From: Modestobacter sp. L9-4
GTDB taxonomy: Bacteria > Actinomycetota > Actinomycetes > Mycobacteriales > Geodermatophilaceae
Assembly: GCF_019112525.1 (NCBI RefSeq)
Contig: NZ_CP077800.1
Coordinates: 3,720,001-3,784,000, forward strand
Length of the DNA stretch: 64,000 nt
Reading direction: 5' to 3'
Shown piece after piece: positions 43,065 through 51,852 of the stretch. Made by a program: the position numbers and the translations under genes. A model generated the notes under the pieces. The model did no database searches. It was given only the letters and a program-made list of their open reading frames with translations, and was not told the origin of the DNA. The stretch's first letter is position 1. Each line of letters begins with the position of its first letter.

Positions 43065-44711
43065 ATGGAGGTCAACACCGTCGAGGTCGCCGTCTTCGTC
43101 GTCTTCTTCCTGCTGGTCACCGTGATGGGCTTCCTGGCCTCGCGCTGGCGGCGCGGCGACACCCTCATGCACCTGGACGAGTGGGGGCTGGGCGGGCGGA
43201 GCTTCGGCTCCTGGATCACCTGGTTCCTCATCGGCGGGGACATCTACACCGCCTACACGTTCGTCGCCGTCCCGGCGCTGGTGTTCGGGGCGGGGGCGGC
43301 CGGGTTCTTCGCCGTCCCGTACACGATCGTCGTCTACCCGCTGATCTTCCTGGTGATCATCCGGCTGTGGTCGGTGAGCCACGTGCGCGGCTTCGTGACC
43401 CCGGCGGACTTCGTCCGCTCCCGCTTCGACTCCCCGACGATGGCCCTGCTGGTCGCCATCACCGGCATCGTCGCGACGATGCCCTACATCGCCCTGCAGC
43501 TGGTCGGCATCGAGGCCGTGCTGAAGACGATGGGCGTCACTGGGCAGTGGCCGATCCTGGCCGCGTTCCTGATCCTGGCCATCTACACGTACAACTCCGG
43601 CCTGCGGGCGCCGGCGCTGATCGCGTTCGTCAAGGACATCCTCATCTACCTGACGATCATCGTGGCGATCATCGTCATCCCCTCGAAGCTCGGCGGCTGG
43701 GACGCGATCTTCGGTGCCGCCGACGCCAAGTTCACCGCGGCGAAGAGCGGTGGGGTGCTGCTGGCACCGGCCGGTCAGCTGCAGTACGCGACCCTGGCGC
43801 TGGGCTCGGCGCTGGCGCTCTTCCTGTACCCGCACTCCATCACCGGGGCGCTGGCGGCCAAGAACCGTGACGTGCTCAAGCGGAACATGAGCGCGCTGCC
43901 GGTCTACAGCCTGGCGCTGGGGTTCATCGCCCTGCTGGGCTTCATGGCCATCGCGGCCGGGACGACGCCGGTCGGCACCGACGCGAACACGATCGTGCCC
44001 CGGCTGTTCCAGGACATGTTCCCCAGCTGGTTCGCCGGCATCGCCTTCGCCGCGGTGGGCATCGGTGCGCTGGTGCCGGCCGCGATCATGTCGATCGCCG
44101 CGGCCAACCTGTTCACCCGCAACATCTACAAGGAGTACCTGAAGAAGGACGCCACCCCGCAGAACGAGGCCAAGGTCGCCAAGATCGCCTCGCTGGTGGT
44201 GAAGCTCGGCGCGGTCGCGGCGATCCTGCTCATCGACCCGCAGTTCTCCATCGACCTGCAGCTGATCGGCGGCGTGATCATCCTGCAGACGCTGCCGTCG
44301 GTGGCGATCGGGCTCTACACCCGCTGGCTGCACCGCGGTGCGCTCATCGCCGGCTGGGTGGCCGGCATGGCCGCCGGCATGCTGATGCTCTACAACGTCC
44401 CGCGCGTGGGCCCCGGTGGTGTCGTGGTCCGCGAGCACTGGGGCGGGTCGGCGTTCGGCCTCGGCAAGCTCGGGTTCGACACGAAGGTCACCGTCTACGC
44501 CGGGTTCCTCGCGCTCCTGGTGAACCTGGTCGTCACGGTGGTCGGCACGATCGTGCTGCGGGCGATGAAGGTCGACGACGGCGTCGACGGCACCTCCCCG
44601 TCGGACTACACCGCCGAGCGGGAGGACCCCAGCGTCCGCGACCTGCCCGACCCGCTGTCCGACGAGCCGCTGGCCGGCCCGCCGCCGGGGGCCTCGGCAC
44701 CCCGGCGCTGA
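43065..44711 (+). CDS. Sodium:solute symporter (SSS), monocarboxylate-permease type
   Basis: A 548-residue transporter with about 13 helices. GLGGRSFGSWITWFLIGGDI at the start and GAAVAPAIMS-like GIGALVPAAIMSIAAANLFT in the middle are typical of SSS members such as MctC/MctP, which import acetate, pyruvate or propionate. The hydrophilic tail after residue 510 is acidic and Pro-rich. It is co-transcribed with DUF3311. Actual substrate cannot be read from sequence. Confidence 0.88.
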   Translation: MEVNTVEVAVFVVFFLLVTVMGFLASRWRRGDTLMHLDEWGLGGRSFGSWITWFLIGGDIYTAYTFVAVPALVFGAGAAGFFAVPYTIVVYPLIFLVIIRLWSVSHVRGFVTPADFVRSRFDSPTMALLVAITGIVATMPYIALQLVGIEAVLKTMGVTGQWPILAAFLILAIYTYNSGLRAPALIAFVKDILIYLTIIVAIIVIPSKLGGWDAIFGAADAKFTAAKSGGVLLAPAGQLQYATLALGSALALFLYPHSITGALAAKNRDVLKRNMSALPVYSLALGFIALLGFMAIAAGTTPVGTDANTIVPRLFQDMFPSWFAGIAFAAVGIGALVPAAIMSIAAANLFTRNIYKEYLKKDATPQNEAKVAKIASLVVKLGAVAAILLIDPQFSIDLQLIGGVIILQTLPSVAIGLYTRWLHRGALIAGWVAGMAAGMLMLYNVPRVGPGGVVVREHWGGSAFGLGKLGFDTKVTVYAGFLALLVNLVVTVVGTIVLRAMKVDDGVDGTSPSDYTAEREDPSVRDLPDPLSDEPLAGPPPGASAPRR

Positions 44712-44714
44712 ACC

Positions 44715-44750
44715 ACCCGGCCCGGTCCGCACCCGCGGGCCGGGCCGGGT
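44715..44750. terminator. Terminator hairpin after SSS symporter gene
   Basis: A perfect 11-bp stem ACCCGGCCCGG/CCGGGCCGGGT with a 14-base loop, 4 bases after the stop. Confidence 0.7.
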
Positions 44751-44764
44751 ACGTCCGGCGTGGT

Positions 44765-44836
44765 GGGTCCGGCCACCTCGCCGACCGTCCGGCCGTGGTG
44801 CGCCGCGGCCGGACGGTCGGCCAGGTGGCCAGACCC
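44765..44836. repeat. Very long hairpin (31-bp arms)
   Basis: 44765-44795 pairs with 44806-44836: 29 of 31 positions pair (mismatches 44779/44822 and 44770/44831), loop 10 bases. It lies 15 bases after the symporter terminator and 127 bases before the zinc-ribbon gene. Far longer than needed for a terminator; purpose unknown. Confidence 0.8.
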
Positions 44837-44962
44837 CGCGCCGGACGGGATGACGGCAGGACATGGTCCGGGGGACGGCGCCGCGCGGGTGATCGAGGGA
44901 CCCCCCTGCCCTCCGCCCTGCGTGTGGTCCTCAGCCGGTCCGCGCGCGGGTAGGTTGGCCCC

Positions 44963-45703
44963 GTGCAGGCTGACCACTTCGACCAGCAGAAGCTGCTGGC
45001 CCTCGCCGCGGAGGACGTCGCGCTCGCGCAGCTCACCCACCGCGAGCGGACCCTTCCCGAGCTCGCCGCCGTCCAGGCCGCCGTCGACGCCCAGCGGACC
45101 CTGTCCGACGACGTCGTCCGGGCCCAGACCGTCGTCCGGGACCTCGACCGTGAGCAGAAGCGGCTGGAGGGCGACGTCGACACCGTGCGGCAGCGCGCCG
45201 CCCGCGACCAGGAGCGGATCGACTCCGGCGGGGCCACCCCGAAGGAGATCACCAACCTGCAGCACGAGCTGGAGTCGCTGGGGCGCCGTCAGGGCGACCT
45301 GGAGGACCAGGTGCTCGAGCTGATGGAGCGCCGCGAGGCCGCTGACGCCACGCTCGCCACCGCGCAGGCCGGTCTCGCCGGCGCGCAGGGCGACCAGGAG
45401 CGCGCCGAGCAGGCCCGCGACGCGGCACTGGCCGTCATCGCCGAGGGCGTCACCCAGCACCGGGCGAAGCGCGACGAGATCGCCGGCACGGTCCCGGCCG
45501 ACCTGCTCAAGGTCTACGACCGGGTCGCCGCCCAGACCGGCAGCACCGGCGCCGCCGAGCTGAAGGCCCGCCGCTGCCAGGGCTGCCGGATCGAGTTCTA
45601 CGGCACCGAGCTGGCGTCCTACCGCAACGCCGACCCGCACACCGTGCTGCGCTGCGAGAACTGCAACCGGATCCTGGTGCGCACCGCCGAGTCCGGGCTG
45701 TGA
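44963..45703 (+). CDS. Coiled-coil zinc-ribbon protein (Rv2229c-like)
   Basis: A 246-residue protein with about 180 residues of heptad-rich coiled coil and a C-terminal zinc ribbon with CQGC and CENC pairs (RRCQGCRIEFYGTEL and LRCENCNRILV). GTG start at 44963, with TAGGTT (44951-44956) as possible -10 of a leaderless transcript. It overlaps the RNase H/phosphatase gene by 4 bases, the same pairing as Rv2229c-Rv2228c in mycobacteria. Role unknown, perhaps nucleic-acid related. Confidence 0.88.
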   Translation: MQADHFDQQKLLALAAEDVALAQLTHRERTLPELAAVQAAVDAQRTLSDDVVRAQTVVRDLDREQKRLEGDVDTVRQRAARDQERIDSGGATPKEITNLQHELESLGRRQGDLEDQVLELMERREAADATLATAQAGLAGAQGDQERAEQARDAALAVIAEGVTQHRAKRDEIAGTVPADLLKVYDRVAAQTGSTGAAELKARRCQGCRIEFYGTELASYRNADPHTVLRCENCNRILVRTAESGL

Positions 45704-46794
45704 GCCGCCGGCTCGTCATCGAGGCCGACGGCGGGTCGCGCGGCAACCCCGGGCCGGCCGGTTACGGCGCGCTGGTGCGGGACGCCGACACCGGCCGGGT
45801 CCTGGCCGAGCGGGCGGAGTCGGTGGGCCGGGCGACCAACAACGTCGCCGAGTACGGCGGCCTGGTCGCCGGGCTGCAGGCCGTGCTCGACCTCGACCCG
45901 ACCGCCGACGTCGAGGTCCGGATGGACTCCAAGCTCGTCGTGGAGCAGATGTCGGGCCGCTGGCAGATCAAGCACCCGGACATGAAGAAGCTGGCCGTCA
46001 CCGCCCGCGACATCGCCAGGCAGCTGGGGTCGGTGCGCTACACGTGGGTGCCGCGCGCCCAGAACGGCGCCGCGGACGCGCTGGCCAACTCGGCCATGGA
46101 CGGGAAGCCGGTGCGCCGCGACCTGGCCACCGAGCCGGTCGTGGTCGAGGACGACCTGCAGCCGGTCACCGAGCCGGCCCCCGTGGTCACCACGGTCACC
46201 CACCTGCTGCGGCACGGGCGCACCGAGCACACCCCCGAGCGCCGGTTCTCCGGCAGCAGCGACCTGCCGCTGTCCGACGGGGGCCGGGCCGACGCCGCCG
46301 CGGCCGCCCGGCACCTGGCCGGCCGGGGCATCGACGTCATCGTCTGCTCCCCGCTGCAGCGCACCCGGCAGACCGCCGAGGCCGCCGCCGAGGTGCTCGG
46401 CGTCCCGGTCGAGGTCGACGGCGACCTGCGCGAGCTGGACTTCGGCGCCTGGGAGGGCCTGACCGCCGACGAGGCGCAGTCGACGAGCCCGCTGGCCTTC
46501 CGGCGTTGGTCCGGGGCGCTCGACGTGCGTCCGCCCAGCGGCGAGTCGGTCACCGACGTCTCCACCCGCGTCGCCCGGGCCCGCGCCCGCGTGCTCGAGC
46601 GGCACGCCGGCAAGACCGTGCTCGTGGTCAGCCACATGATGCCGATCAAGCTGCTGCTGGCCGCCGGGCTCGGGGTCGGTGACGACGTCGTCCACCGGGT
46701 GTTCCTGGAGGCGGCGTCGCTGTCGACGGTCACCTGGTCCTCCGACGGCCGCACCAGCGTCCGGCTGGTCAACGACACCAGCCACCTCGGCTGA
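45700..46794 (+). CDS. Bifunctional RNase HI / histidine-phosphatase fusion (Rv2228c-like)
   Basis: A 364-residue two-domain enzyme. Residues 1-130 are RNase HI ([41 protein letters not shown] and the late [12 protein letters not shown] aspartate), which removes RNA from RNA-DNA hybrids. Residues 165-364 are a phosphoglycerate-mutase-like phosphatase ([26 protein letters not shown] histidine), similar to CobC alpha-ribazole phosphatase. The fusion is characteristic of actinobacteria. Start GTG overlaps the zinc-ribbon stop. Confidence 0.93.
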   Translation: MSRRLVIEADGGSRGNPGPAGYGALVRDADTGRVLAERAESVGRATNNVAEYGGLVAGLQAVLDLDPTADVEVRMDSKLVVEQMSGRWQIKHPDMKKLAVTARDIARQLGSVRYTWVPRAQNGAADALANSAMDGKPVRRDLATEPVVVEDDLQPVTEPAPVVTTVTHLLRHGRTEHTPERRFSGSSDLPLSDGGRADAAAAARHLAGRGIDVIVCSPLQRTRQTAEAAAEVLGVPVEVDGDLRELDFGAWEGLTADEAQSTSPLAFRRWSGALDVRPPSGESVTDVSTRVARARARVLERHAGKTVLVVSHMMPIKLLLAAGLGVGDDVVHRVFLEAASLSTVTWSSDGRTSVRLVNDTSHLG

Positions 46795-46864
46795 GCCCAC
46801 CGCCTCCCCGTCCACCCGGAGGACACTGGAGCAGACCGGTGTCCTGCCAGCAGCTGGAGCACGC

Positions 46865-47890
46865 ATGACCGCCACGATGCCCACCCCGTCCCTCGTCGGG
46901 GACGAGCGCTCGATGAGCGCCGCCGAGTACGAGGTGTGGGCCGCCGAGGTCCGCCGGCTCGCCGACGAACGCGGCGCCGTCGTCCTGGCGCACAACTACC
47001 AGGTGCGAGAGATCCAGGACGTCGCCCACTTCACCGGCGACTCTCTCTACCTGTCCCGGATCGCGGCCGAGACCGACGCCCGTGAGATCGTGTTCTGCGG
47101 CGTCCACTTCATGGCCGAGACCGCCAAGATCCTGTCCCCGGACAAGACGGTGCTGCTGCCCGACCACGCCGCCGGGTGCTCGCTGGCCGACAGCATCACC
47201 GCCGAGCAGCTGCGCGAGTGGAAGGCCGAGCACCCGGGCGCCGTCGTCGTCAGCTACGTCAACACCACCGCCGCGGTGAAGGCCGAGACCGACATCTGCT
47301 GCACCAGCTCCAACGCCGCCGACGTCGTCCGGTCGATCCCCGAGGACCGGGAGATCCTGTTCCTGCCCGACCAGTTCCTCGGCGCGCACGTCAAGCGGGT
47401 CACCGGCCGGACGAACATGTCGATCTGGGCGGGGGAGTGCCACGTGCACGCCGGCATCAGCCCCGCCGACGTCCGCTCGCAGATCGCCGCGCACCCCGAC
47501 GCGGAGATCCTGGTGCACCCCGAGTGCGGCTGCACCACCTCGGTGCTGGACCTGGTCAGCCACGGCGACCTGCCCGCCGAGCGCACCCGCGTGCTGTCCA
47601 CCGGCGGCATGGCCGACGCCGCGTCGGCGACCCGGGCGCCGCAGGTGCTGGTGGCCACCGAGATCGGCATCCTGCACCAGCTGCGCGCGCTCAACAGCAC
47701 CACCGACTTCATCCCGATGAACTCCCGGGCCGCCTGCCGCTACATGAAGATGATCACGCCGGAGAAGCTGCTGCGGACCCTGCAGACCGGCGACGGCGCG
47801 ATCGACGTGGCGCCCGACGTCGCCGCCCGCGCCCGCCGCGCGGTCGAGGCCATGATCAGCATCGGCGACCCCGGCCGCGGCGGCGAGTGA
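46865..47890 (+). CDS. nadA: Quinolinate synthase
   Basis: A 341-residue 4Fe-4S enzyme that condenses iminoaspartate with dihydroxyacetone phosphate to give quinolinate for NAD synthesis. Cluster and active-site segments: [51 protein letters not shown] and [14 protein letters not shown], with the three cluster cysteines available. The ATG at 46865 has GGAGCACGC upstream. The partners nadB and nadC are not adjacent. Structured element D follows the stop. Confidence 0.95.
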   Translation: MTATMPTPSLVGDERSMSAAEYEVWAAEVRRLADERGAVVLAHNYQVREIQDVAHFTGDSLYLSRIAAETDAREIVFCGVHFMAETAKILSPDKTVLLPDHAAGCSLADSITAEQLREWKAEHPGAVVVSYVNTTAAVKAETDICCTSSNAADVVRSIPEDREILFLPDQFLGAHVKRVTGRTNMSIWAGECHVHAGISPADVRSQIAAHPDAEILVHPECGCTTSVLDLVSHGDLPAERTRVLSTGGMADAASATRAPQVLVATEIGILHQLRALNSTTDFIPMNSRAACRYMKMITPEKLLRTLQTGDGAIDVAPDVAARARRAVEAMISIGDPGRGGE

Positions 47891-47948
47891 AGGACCCGGC
47901 TGCCCCCCACGACACGCTCCGCGCGCCGCGGGTCCCTGCAGCCGGGCC
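47891..47948 (+). repeat. Post-stop structured element, copy D
   Basis: Begins at the nadA stop with AGGACC. Outer stem GG(A)CCCGGCTGC/GCAGCCGGGCC is perfect with the bulged A; relative to copy C two base pairs are exchanged on both sides. Ends 2 bases from the convergent transporter stop. Confidence 0.75.
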
Positions 47949-47950
47949 GA

Positions 47951-49189
47951 TCAGACCTGGAGGGCGAGCCACAACGCGGCGGTGGCGCCGGCGAGGGTGA
48001 GCGGCACGGTGGCCAGGCCCACCAGGCTGAACCGCAGCGCGCCGGGGGCGTCGGTGCCCAGCACCCGCCGCCACAGCAGGTTGGCCAGCGACCCGGCGTA
48101 GGTCAGGTTCGGGCCGACGTTCACCCCGATCAGCACCGCCAGCACCGTCGGCACACCACCGGCCGCCGCGATCGGCAGCAGCGCGAGGGTCGCGGGCAGG
48201 TTGTTGACCAGGTTGGCCAGCAGCGCCGCGATGCCGGCGACGGCCAGCAGCGCCGGCAGGTCGTGTCCGGCGGGCAGCAGGTCGGCCAGCAGCGCCTCCA
48301 GGCCGTGCTGCTGCAGCACCAGCACCAGCACCGCCAGGCCCAGCACGAACAGCCCGAAGGGCAGGTTGGCCGCCTGCACCAGGCCAGGGACGCCGATCTG
48401 CCGGGTGACCAGCTGCCGGACGCCGAGGACGACGACCCCGGCGGCCGCCGGCCACACCGGACCGACCCCGATCAGCGAGACCAGCGCAAAGCCCGCAACC
48501 GTGGCGCCGACCACGACCAGCGCCAGCACCGGGGTGCGCGGCACCTCGGACACCGGCGCGTCGATGGTGTCCTGCAGCTGGTCGCGGAACAGCCGGCGCA
48601 GCACCAGGTACTCCACGACCAGCGCGACCAGCTGCGGCAGCACCATCAGCCCGGCGAAGTGCAGGAACGACAGCCCGGTCGCCGCGACCGCCAGCAGGTT
48701 CGTCAGGTTCGACACCGGCAGCAGCAGCGACGCCGAGTTCGCCAGGTGGCCGACCGCGTAGCCGTGCGGCGCGACCGGGACCCGCATGTGCCGGGCCAGC
48801 GCGACCACGACCGGGGTGAGCAGCACGACGGTGGCGTCCAGGCTGAGCACCGCGGTGACCACCGCGGCGAGCAGGAACACCCGGCCCAGCAGCCCCTGCG
48901 CCGAGCGGCCGGCCCGCCGTGCGGTCACCGCCGCCGACCAGCTGAACAGCCCCTCGCGGTCGGCCAGGTCGGCCAGCAGCAGGATGACCACCAGGAAGGC
49001 GACGGTGGGCCCGACCTCCCGCAGCGTGGCACCGGCGTCGTCCCACCCGACGGCCCCGAGGGCGGTGAGCAGCAGTGCGCCGGGGACGGCGATCAGCGCC
49101 GGGGGCAGCCGGGGTGAGTCGGCGGCGGCAGCGGCGAGGGTGGCGGCCAGCAGCAGGCCGGCGAGGACGAGTGCGAGGGCGTCGGGCAC
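47951..49189 (-). CDS. ArsB/NhaD-type (ion transporter superfamily) permease
   Basis: A 412-residue membrane protein with about 11 helices. Family features: LSLDATVVLLTPVVVALARH, HLANSASLLLPVSNLTNLLA and the repeat counterpart NLVNNLPATLALLPIAAAGG with NVGPNLTYAGSLANLLW, the mirror-image motifs of the SLC13/ArsB group. It might export arsenite or transport organic anions. GTG start at 49189, close behind the TauE gene (9 bases), so the pair forms an operon. Confidence 0.82.
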   Translation of the reverse strand: MPDALALVLAGLLLAATLAAAAADSPRLPPALIAVPGALLLTALGAVGWDDAGATLREVGPTVAFLVVILLLADLADREGLFSWSAAVTARRAGRSAQGLLGRVFLLAAVVTAVLSLDATVVLLTPVVVALARHMRVPVAPHGYAVGHLANSASLLLPVSNLTNLLAVAATGLSFLHFAGLMVLPQLVALVVEYLVLRRLFRDQLQDTIDAPVSEVPRTPVLALVVVGATVAGFALVSLIGVGPVWPAAAGVVVLGVRQLVTRQIGVPGLVQAANLPFGLFVLGLAVLVLVLQQHGLEALLADLLPAGHDLPALLAVAGIAALLANLVNNLPATLALLPIAAAGGVPTVLAVLIGVNVGPNLTYAGSLANLLWRRVLGTDAPGALRFSLVGLATVPLTLAGATAALWLALQV

Positions 49190-49197
49190 GGGGTGCG

Positions 49198-49953
49198 TCA
49201 GCCGCGGAGGAACAGGTAGACCGAGACCGAGACGCCGAAGACGACGATCATCACCCGCAGCGGGGTGCTCGGGATGCGGGTGGCGACCTTCGCGCCGAGG
49301 AACCCGCCCAGCAGCGCGGCCGGCGCGCACACCGCCACGTAGGCCCACTCGACCGGGCCCCAGATGCCGAAGACGACCACCGTCACCGATGCGGTGACCA
49401 GCGAGATCGCGCTCTTCATCGCGTTGGCCAGCTTCAGCCGGCCCAGGCCCAGGCCCAGGACGCCGACCAGGATCACGCCCAGCGCACCACCGAAGTAGCC
49501 GCCGTAGACGGTGGCCAGGAACAGTGCGACGTAGAGCCAGGCCGGGTCGCCGGTGCGGCCGTCGCCGTCAGTTCGCTTGAGGCGCCTGGTGATCAGCGGC
49601 TGGAAGGCCAGCAGGATGCTGGCCAGGAACACCAGCACCGGGACGATCGTGTCGAAGGCCTCCGACGGGGTGGTCAGCAGCAGCACCGAGCCGACGGTGC
49701 CGCCGAGCACCGCGGTGACCGCGAACCGGATGAGCCGGCTGCGCTGCCCGCCGTACTCCGAGCGGAAGCCGAGCACGCCGCCGATGTAGCCCGGCCACTG
49801 GGCGACCGAGTTGGTGACGTTGGCGGCCACCGTGCCCAGGCCCAGGCTGACCAGCACCGGGAAGAGGATCAGCGAGCCGCCTCCGGCGATGGAGTTGATG
49901 CCGCCGGCGAGGAGGGCGACCCCGGCGGCGATGAGGAGGTCGGTGGCGGACAC
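49198..49953 (-). CDS. TauE/SafE-family (TSUP) membrane protein
   Basis: A 251-residue protein with about eight helices. AGVALLAGGINSIAGGGSLI and VAQWPGYIGGVLGFRSEYGG, then VYGGYFGGALGVILVGVLGL, are the TSUP signature. Members move sulfite, sulfonates or related anions. GTG start at 49953. It is immediately upstream of the ArsB-type permease gene on the same strand and divergent from the DoxX-like gene by 26 bases. Confidence 0.88.
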   Translation of the reverse strand: MSATDLLIAAGVALLAGGINSIAGGGSLILFPVLVSLGLGTVAANVTNSVAQWPGYIGGVLGFRSEYGGQRSRLIRFAVTAVLGGTVGSVLLLTTPSEAFDTIVPVLVFLASILLAFQPLITRRLKRTDGDGRTGDPAWLYVALFLATVYGGYFGGALGVILVGVLGLGLGRLKLANAMKSAISLVTASVTVVVFGIWGPVEWAYVAVCAPAALLGGFLGAKVATRIPSTPLRVMIVVFGVSVSVYLFLRG

Positions 49954-49979
49954 AACGGGCGAGCCTACTGTCGCCGGTC

Positions 49980-50339
49980 ATGAGGGACGACGTACGTGCG
50001 CTGACCATGGCCGGGGCGCTGACCGCGACCGGGGTCTTCCACCTGGTGCGCCCGCAGGTCTACGACTGGATGATCCCGCCGGAGCTCGGCCCGGCCCGGC
50101 CGTGGGTGCTCGGCAGCGGCGTCGTCGAGCTGGGCGCCGCCGTGCTGCTCGCCGTCCCGGCCACCCGGCGGGCCGGGGGCTGGGCCGCGGTCGCGCTGCT
50201 GGTCGGCGTCCTGCCCGCGCACGCACAGACGGTGCGGGCGTCCCGGCACCGGCCGGAGAAGCTGGCGGTGGCACTGGCCCGTATCCCGTTCCAGGTGCCG
50301 ATGGTCACCAGCGCACTGAAGGTCGCCCGCGCCCGCTGA
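49980..50339 (+). CDS. DoxX-like small membrane protein
   Basis: A 119-residue protein with three or four helices. ALTATGVFHLVRPQVYDWMI and LGSGVVELGAAVLLAVP resemble the DoxX/DUF-type quinone-related membrane family. The function is not known. ATG at 49980, only 26 bases from the divergent TauE start, so both promoters must overlap coding sequence or be very compact. Confidence 0.75.
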   Translation: MRDDVRALTMAGALTATGVFHLVRPQVYDWMIPPELGPARPWVLGSGVVELGAAVLLAVPATRRAGGWAAVALLVGVLPAHAQTVRASRHRPEKLAVALARIPFQVPMVTSALKVARAR

Positions 50340-50456
50340 ACCGGCCCGCTGCGCCCGGGCACCGCCGCCGGCCCCCGGGAGCGGAGGTGCGGACGGGCCC
50401 AGAGTGACGGCTGGTGCGCAGTGCGGCGAAGCGGGGCGACGTCGGCCGCCGCCAGC

Positions 50457-50483
50457 TCAACAAGTCGCCGTCGCCGCCGAGAC
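50457..50483 (+). promoter_or_regulatory. Sigma-28-like promoter before Tad operon (weak candidate)
   Basis: TCAACAAG, exactly 11 bases, GCCGAGAC. It has the spacing of FliA/WhiG promoters and the GCCGA core, but the -35 half is poor. It is about 98 bases before the prepilin-peptidase start. Confidence 0.3.
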
Positions 50484-50580
50484 CTCCCCCGAGACGTCCG
50501 AGGGGGGCAGCGGTGACGGCACGGACCTGCCTGCGACGGCGCGGTGCCTGCACGTCCGGCGACCGTCCGGCGAGCGCCCG

Positions 50581-51297
50581 GTGACCGCGCTGCTCTGCGT
50601 CGCCGTCGCGCTGCTCGGCGCACTGGCCGGCCGTGCTGTCCACCGGGCCTCCGGCGGTGCCCTCACCCGGCCGATGGACCCCGCGCCCGGCGCCGGTGGC
50701 GCAGGCGCTCTCGCCACGCTGCCCGTGACCGCCGTCGGCACCGGGGGAGCGGGCCCCGTGCTGGCCGCAGTGGTGGGTGCCGTGGCGTCGACCGCCGTGG
50801 TCCTGCGTTTCGGGGCGTCCGCGGACCTGCCGGCCTGGCTGTGGCTGGTGCTGGTCGGGCTCCTGCTGGGCGTGGTCGACCTCCGGGAGCACCGGTTGCC
50901 CAACCGGGTCCTGCTGTGGGGGAGCGGGCTGGCCGTGCTGCTGCTGGCCGGCGCGGCCCTGGTCTCCGGGCGTTGGGACGACCTGGGGCGGGGACTGCTC
51001 GCCGGCCTGGCCTGCTTCGGACTGCTGCTGGTCATGGCGCTGATCAGCCCGTCCGGTCTGGGCATGGGCGACGTCAAGCTGGTCGGGCTCACCGGGCTGT
51101 ACCTGGGCTGGCTCGGGTGGCCGAGCGTGGTCGCCGGTCTCTTCCTGGGCTTCCTCGGGCAGGCCCTGCTGGGCCTCTGTCTGCTGGTGGCTCGGCGCAC
51201 GGGGTTGAAGACGGACCTGCCCTTCGGCCCCGCTCTGCTCGCGGGCGCCCTCGTCGCCGCACTGCTCTCCGGGCCATGGGCGCTCACGCTCTGGTGA
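50581..51297 (+). CDS. Prepilin peptidase (TadV/CpaA, A24 family)
   Basis: A 238-residue membrane aspartic protease that cleaves and processes the Flp pilin. Catalytic aspartates lie in GVVDLREHRLPNRVL and SGLGMGDVKLVGL. There is no N-terminal methyltransferase/zinc domain, as in Tad-type peptidases. The GTG at 50581 begins the first membrane helix; in-frame sequence upstream to 50404 lacks features. It is first in the pilus cluster, separated from flp by a hairpin and 190 bases. Confidence 0.85.
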   Translation: MTALLCVAVALLGALAGRAVHRASGGALTRPMDPAPGAGGAGALATLPVTAVGTGGAGPVLAAVVGAVASTAVVLRFGASADLPAWLWLVLVGLLLGVVDLREHRLPNRVLLWGSGLAVLLLAGAALVSGRWDDLGRGLLAGLACFGLLLVMALISPSGLGMGDVKLVGLTGLYLGWLGWPSVVAGLFLGFLGQALLGLCLLVARRTGLKTDLPFGPALLAGALVAALLSGPWALTLW

Positions 51298-51308
51298 TCA
51301 CCGGGGCG

Positions 51309-51333
51309 CCGTCGTCACAGCGGGTGACGACGG
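51309..51333. terminator. Hairpin after prepilin peptidase gene
   Basis: A perfect 10-bp stem CCGTCGTCAC/GTGACGACGG with a 5-base loop, 12 bases after the stop. It suggests that flp has its own promoter in 51334-51470. Confidence 0.65.
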
Positions 51334-51487
51334 TGGGCCCGGTGGCGCCTGGTCTCTCCCCCCTGCGGGTGAACCCGGCCGTGTACCGCTCGGGGTCACC
51401 CGATCCGGCGCCGACAACCCTCGTGAAGCCGCGACCCCGGATCACTCGATCCGACCAGGCGACGGCCCCTCCCTCAGGAGAAGCACC

Positions 51488-51724
51488 GTGGTCACCCTCT
51501 TCCAGTCGCTCTACACCCTCTCCGTCGTCGCCGGCGGCCGCGTCAACGACCGCATGACCTCGCTCAAGGACGAGAAGGGCGCCAGCGCCGTCGAGTACGC
51601 GATGCTCGTCGGCGTCCTGGCGGTCGTGATCATCGGCGCCCTGGTCCTCTTCGGCGAGAAGGTCACCAACCTCTTCAACGGCATCGACCTCAACGCCCCC
51701 GCCGCCACCCCCAAGGCCGGCTGA
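51488..51724 (+). CDS. flp: Flp-type pilin
   Basis: A 78-residue type IVb pilin. The processing site is G31-A32 in KGASAVEYAML, with Glu36 at +5 and Tyr37 as in Flp pilins, followed by a hydrophobic helix (LVGVLAVVIIGALVLFGEKV). GTG start at 51488 has AGGAGA at 51477-51482; an internal ATG at residue 23 would give a shorter leader. It is the only pilin in the cluster and the probable main subunit of the fibre. Confidence 0.93.
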   Translation: MVTLFQSLYTLSVVAGGRVNDRMTSLKDEKGASAVEYAMLVGVLAVVIIGALVLFGEKVTNLFNGIDLNAPAATPKAG

Positions 51725-51727
51725 GTC

Positions 51728-51787
51728 GAGCGCCGTACGACGGCGCTCCTGCGGCGCTGCGGCCGGCTCCTCCCCGGAGCCGGCCGC
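51728..51787 (+). terminator. Two tandem hairpins between flp and tadE
   Basis: GAGCGCCGT-ACG-ACGGCGCTC (51728-51748) and GCGGCCGGCTCC/GGAGCCGGCCGC (51759-51787, TCCCC loop). Likely partial terminators or 3' stabilisers that let pilin mRNA exceed that of the assembly genes. Confidence 0.65.
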
Positions 51788-51852
51788 CGCGCCCGCAGCC
51801 CATCCGATCCGCCATCCAGACCAGGTCCGACCCCATCTCGAGAGGAAGCGAC

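Noticed and set aside
39474..44864. A 1796-residue open frame on the minus strand
   Set aside because: It is the shadow of five real genes in other frames. Composition is Asp/Gly/Arg/Gln-rich with no domain, as expected in very GC-rich DNA.
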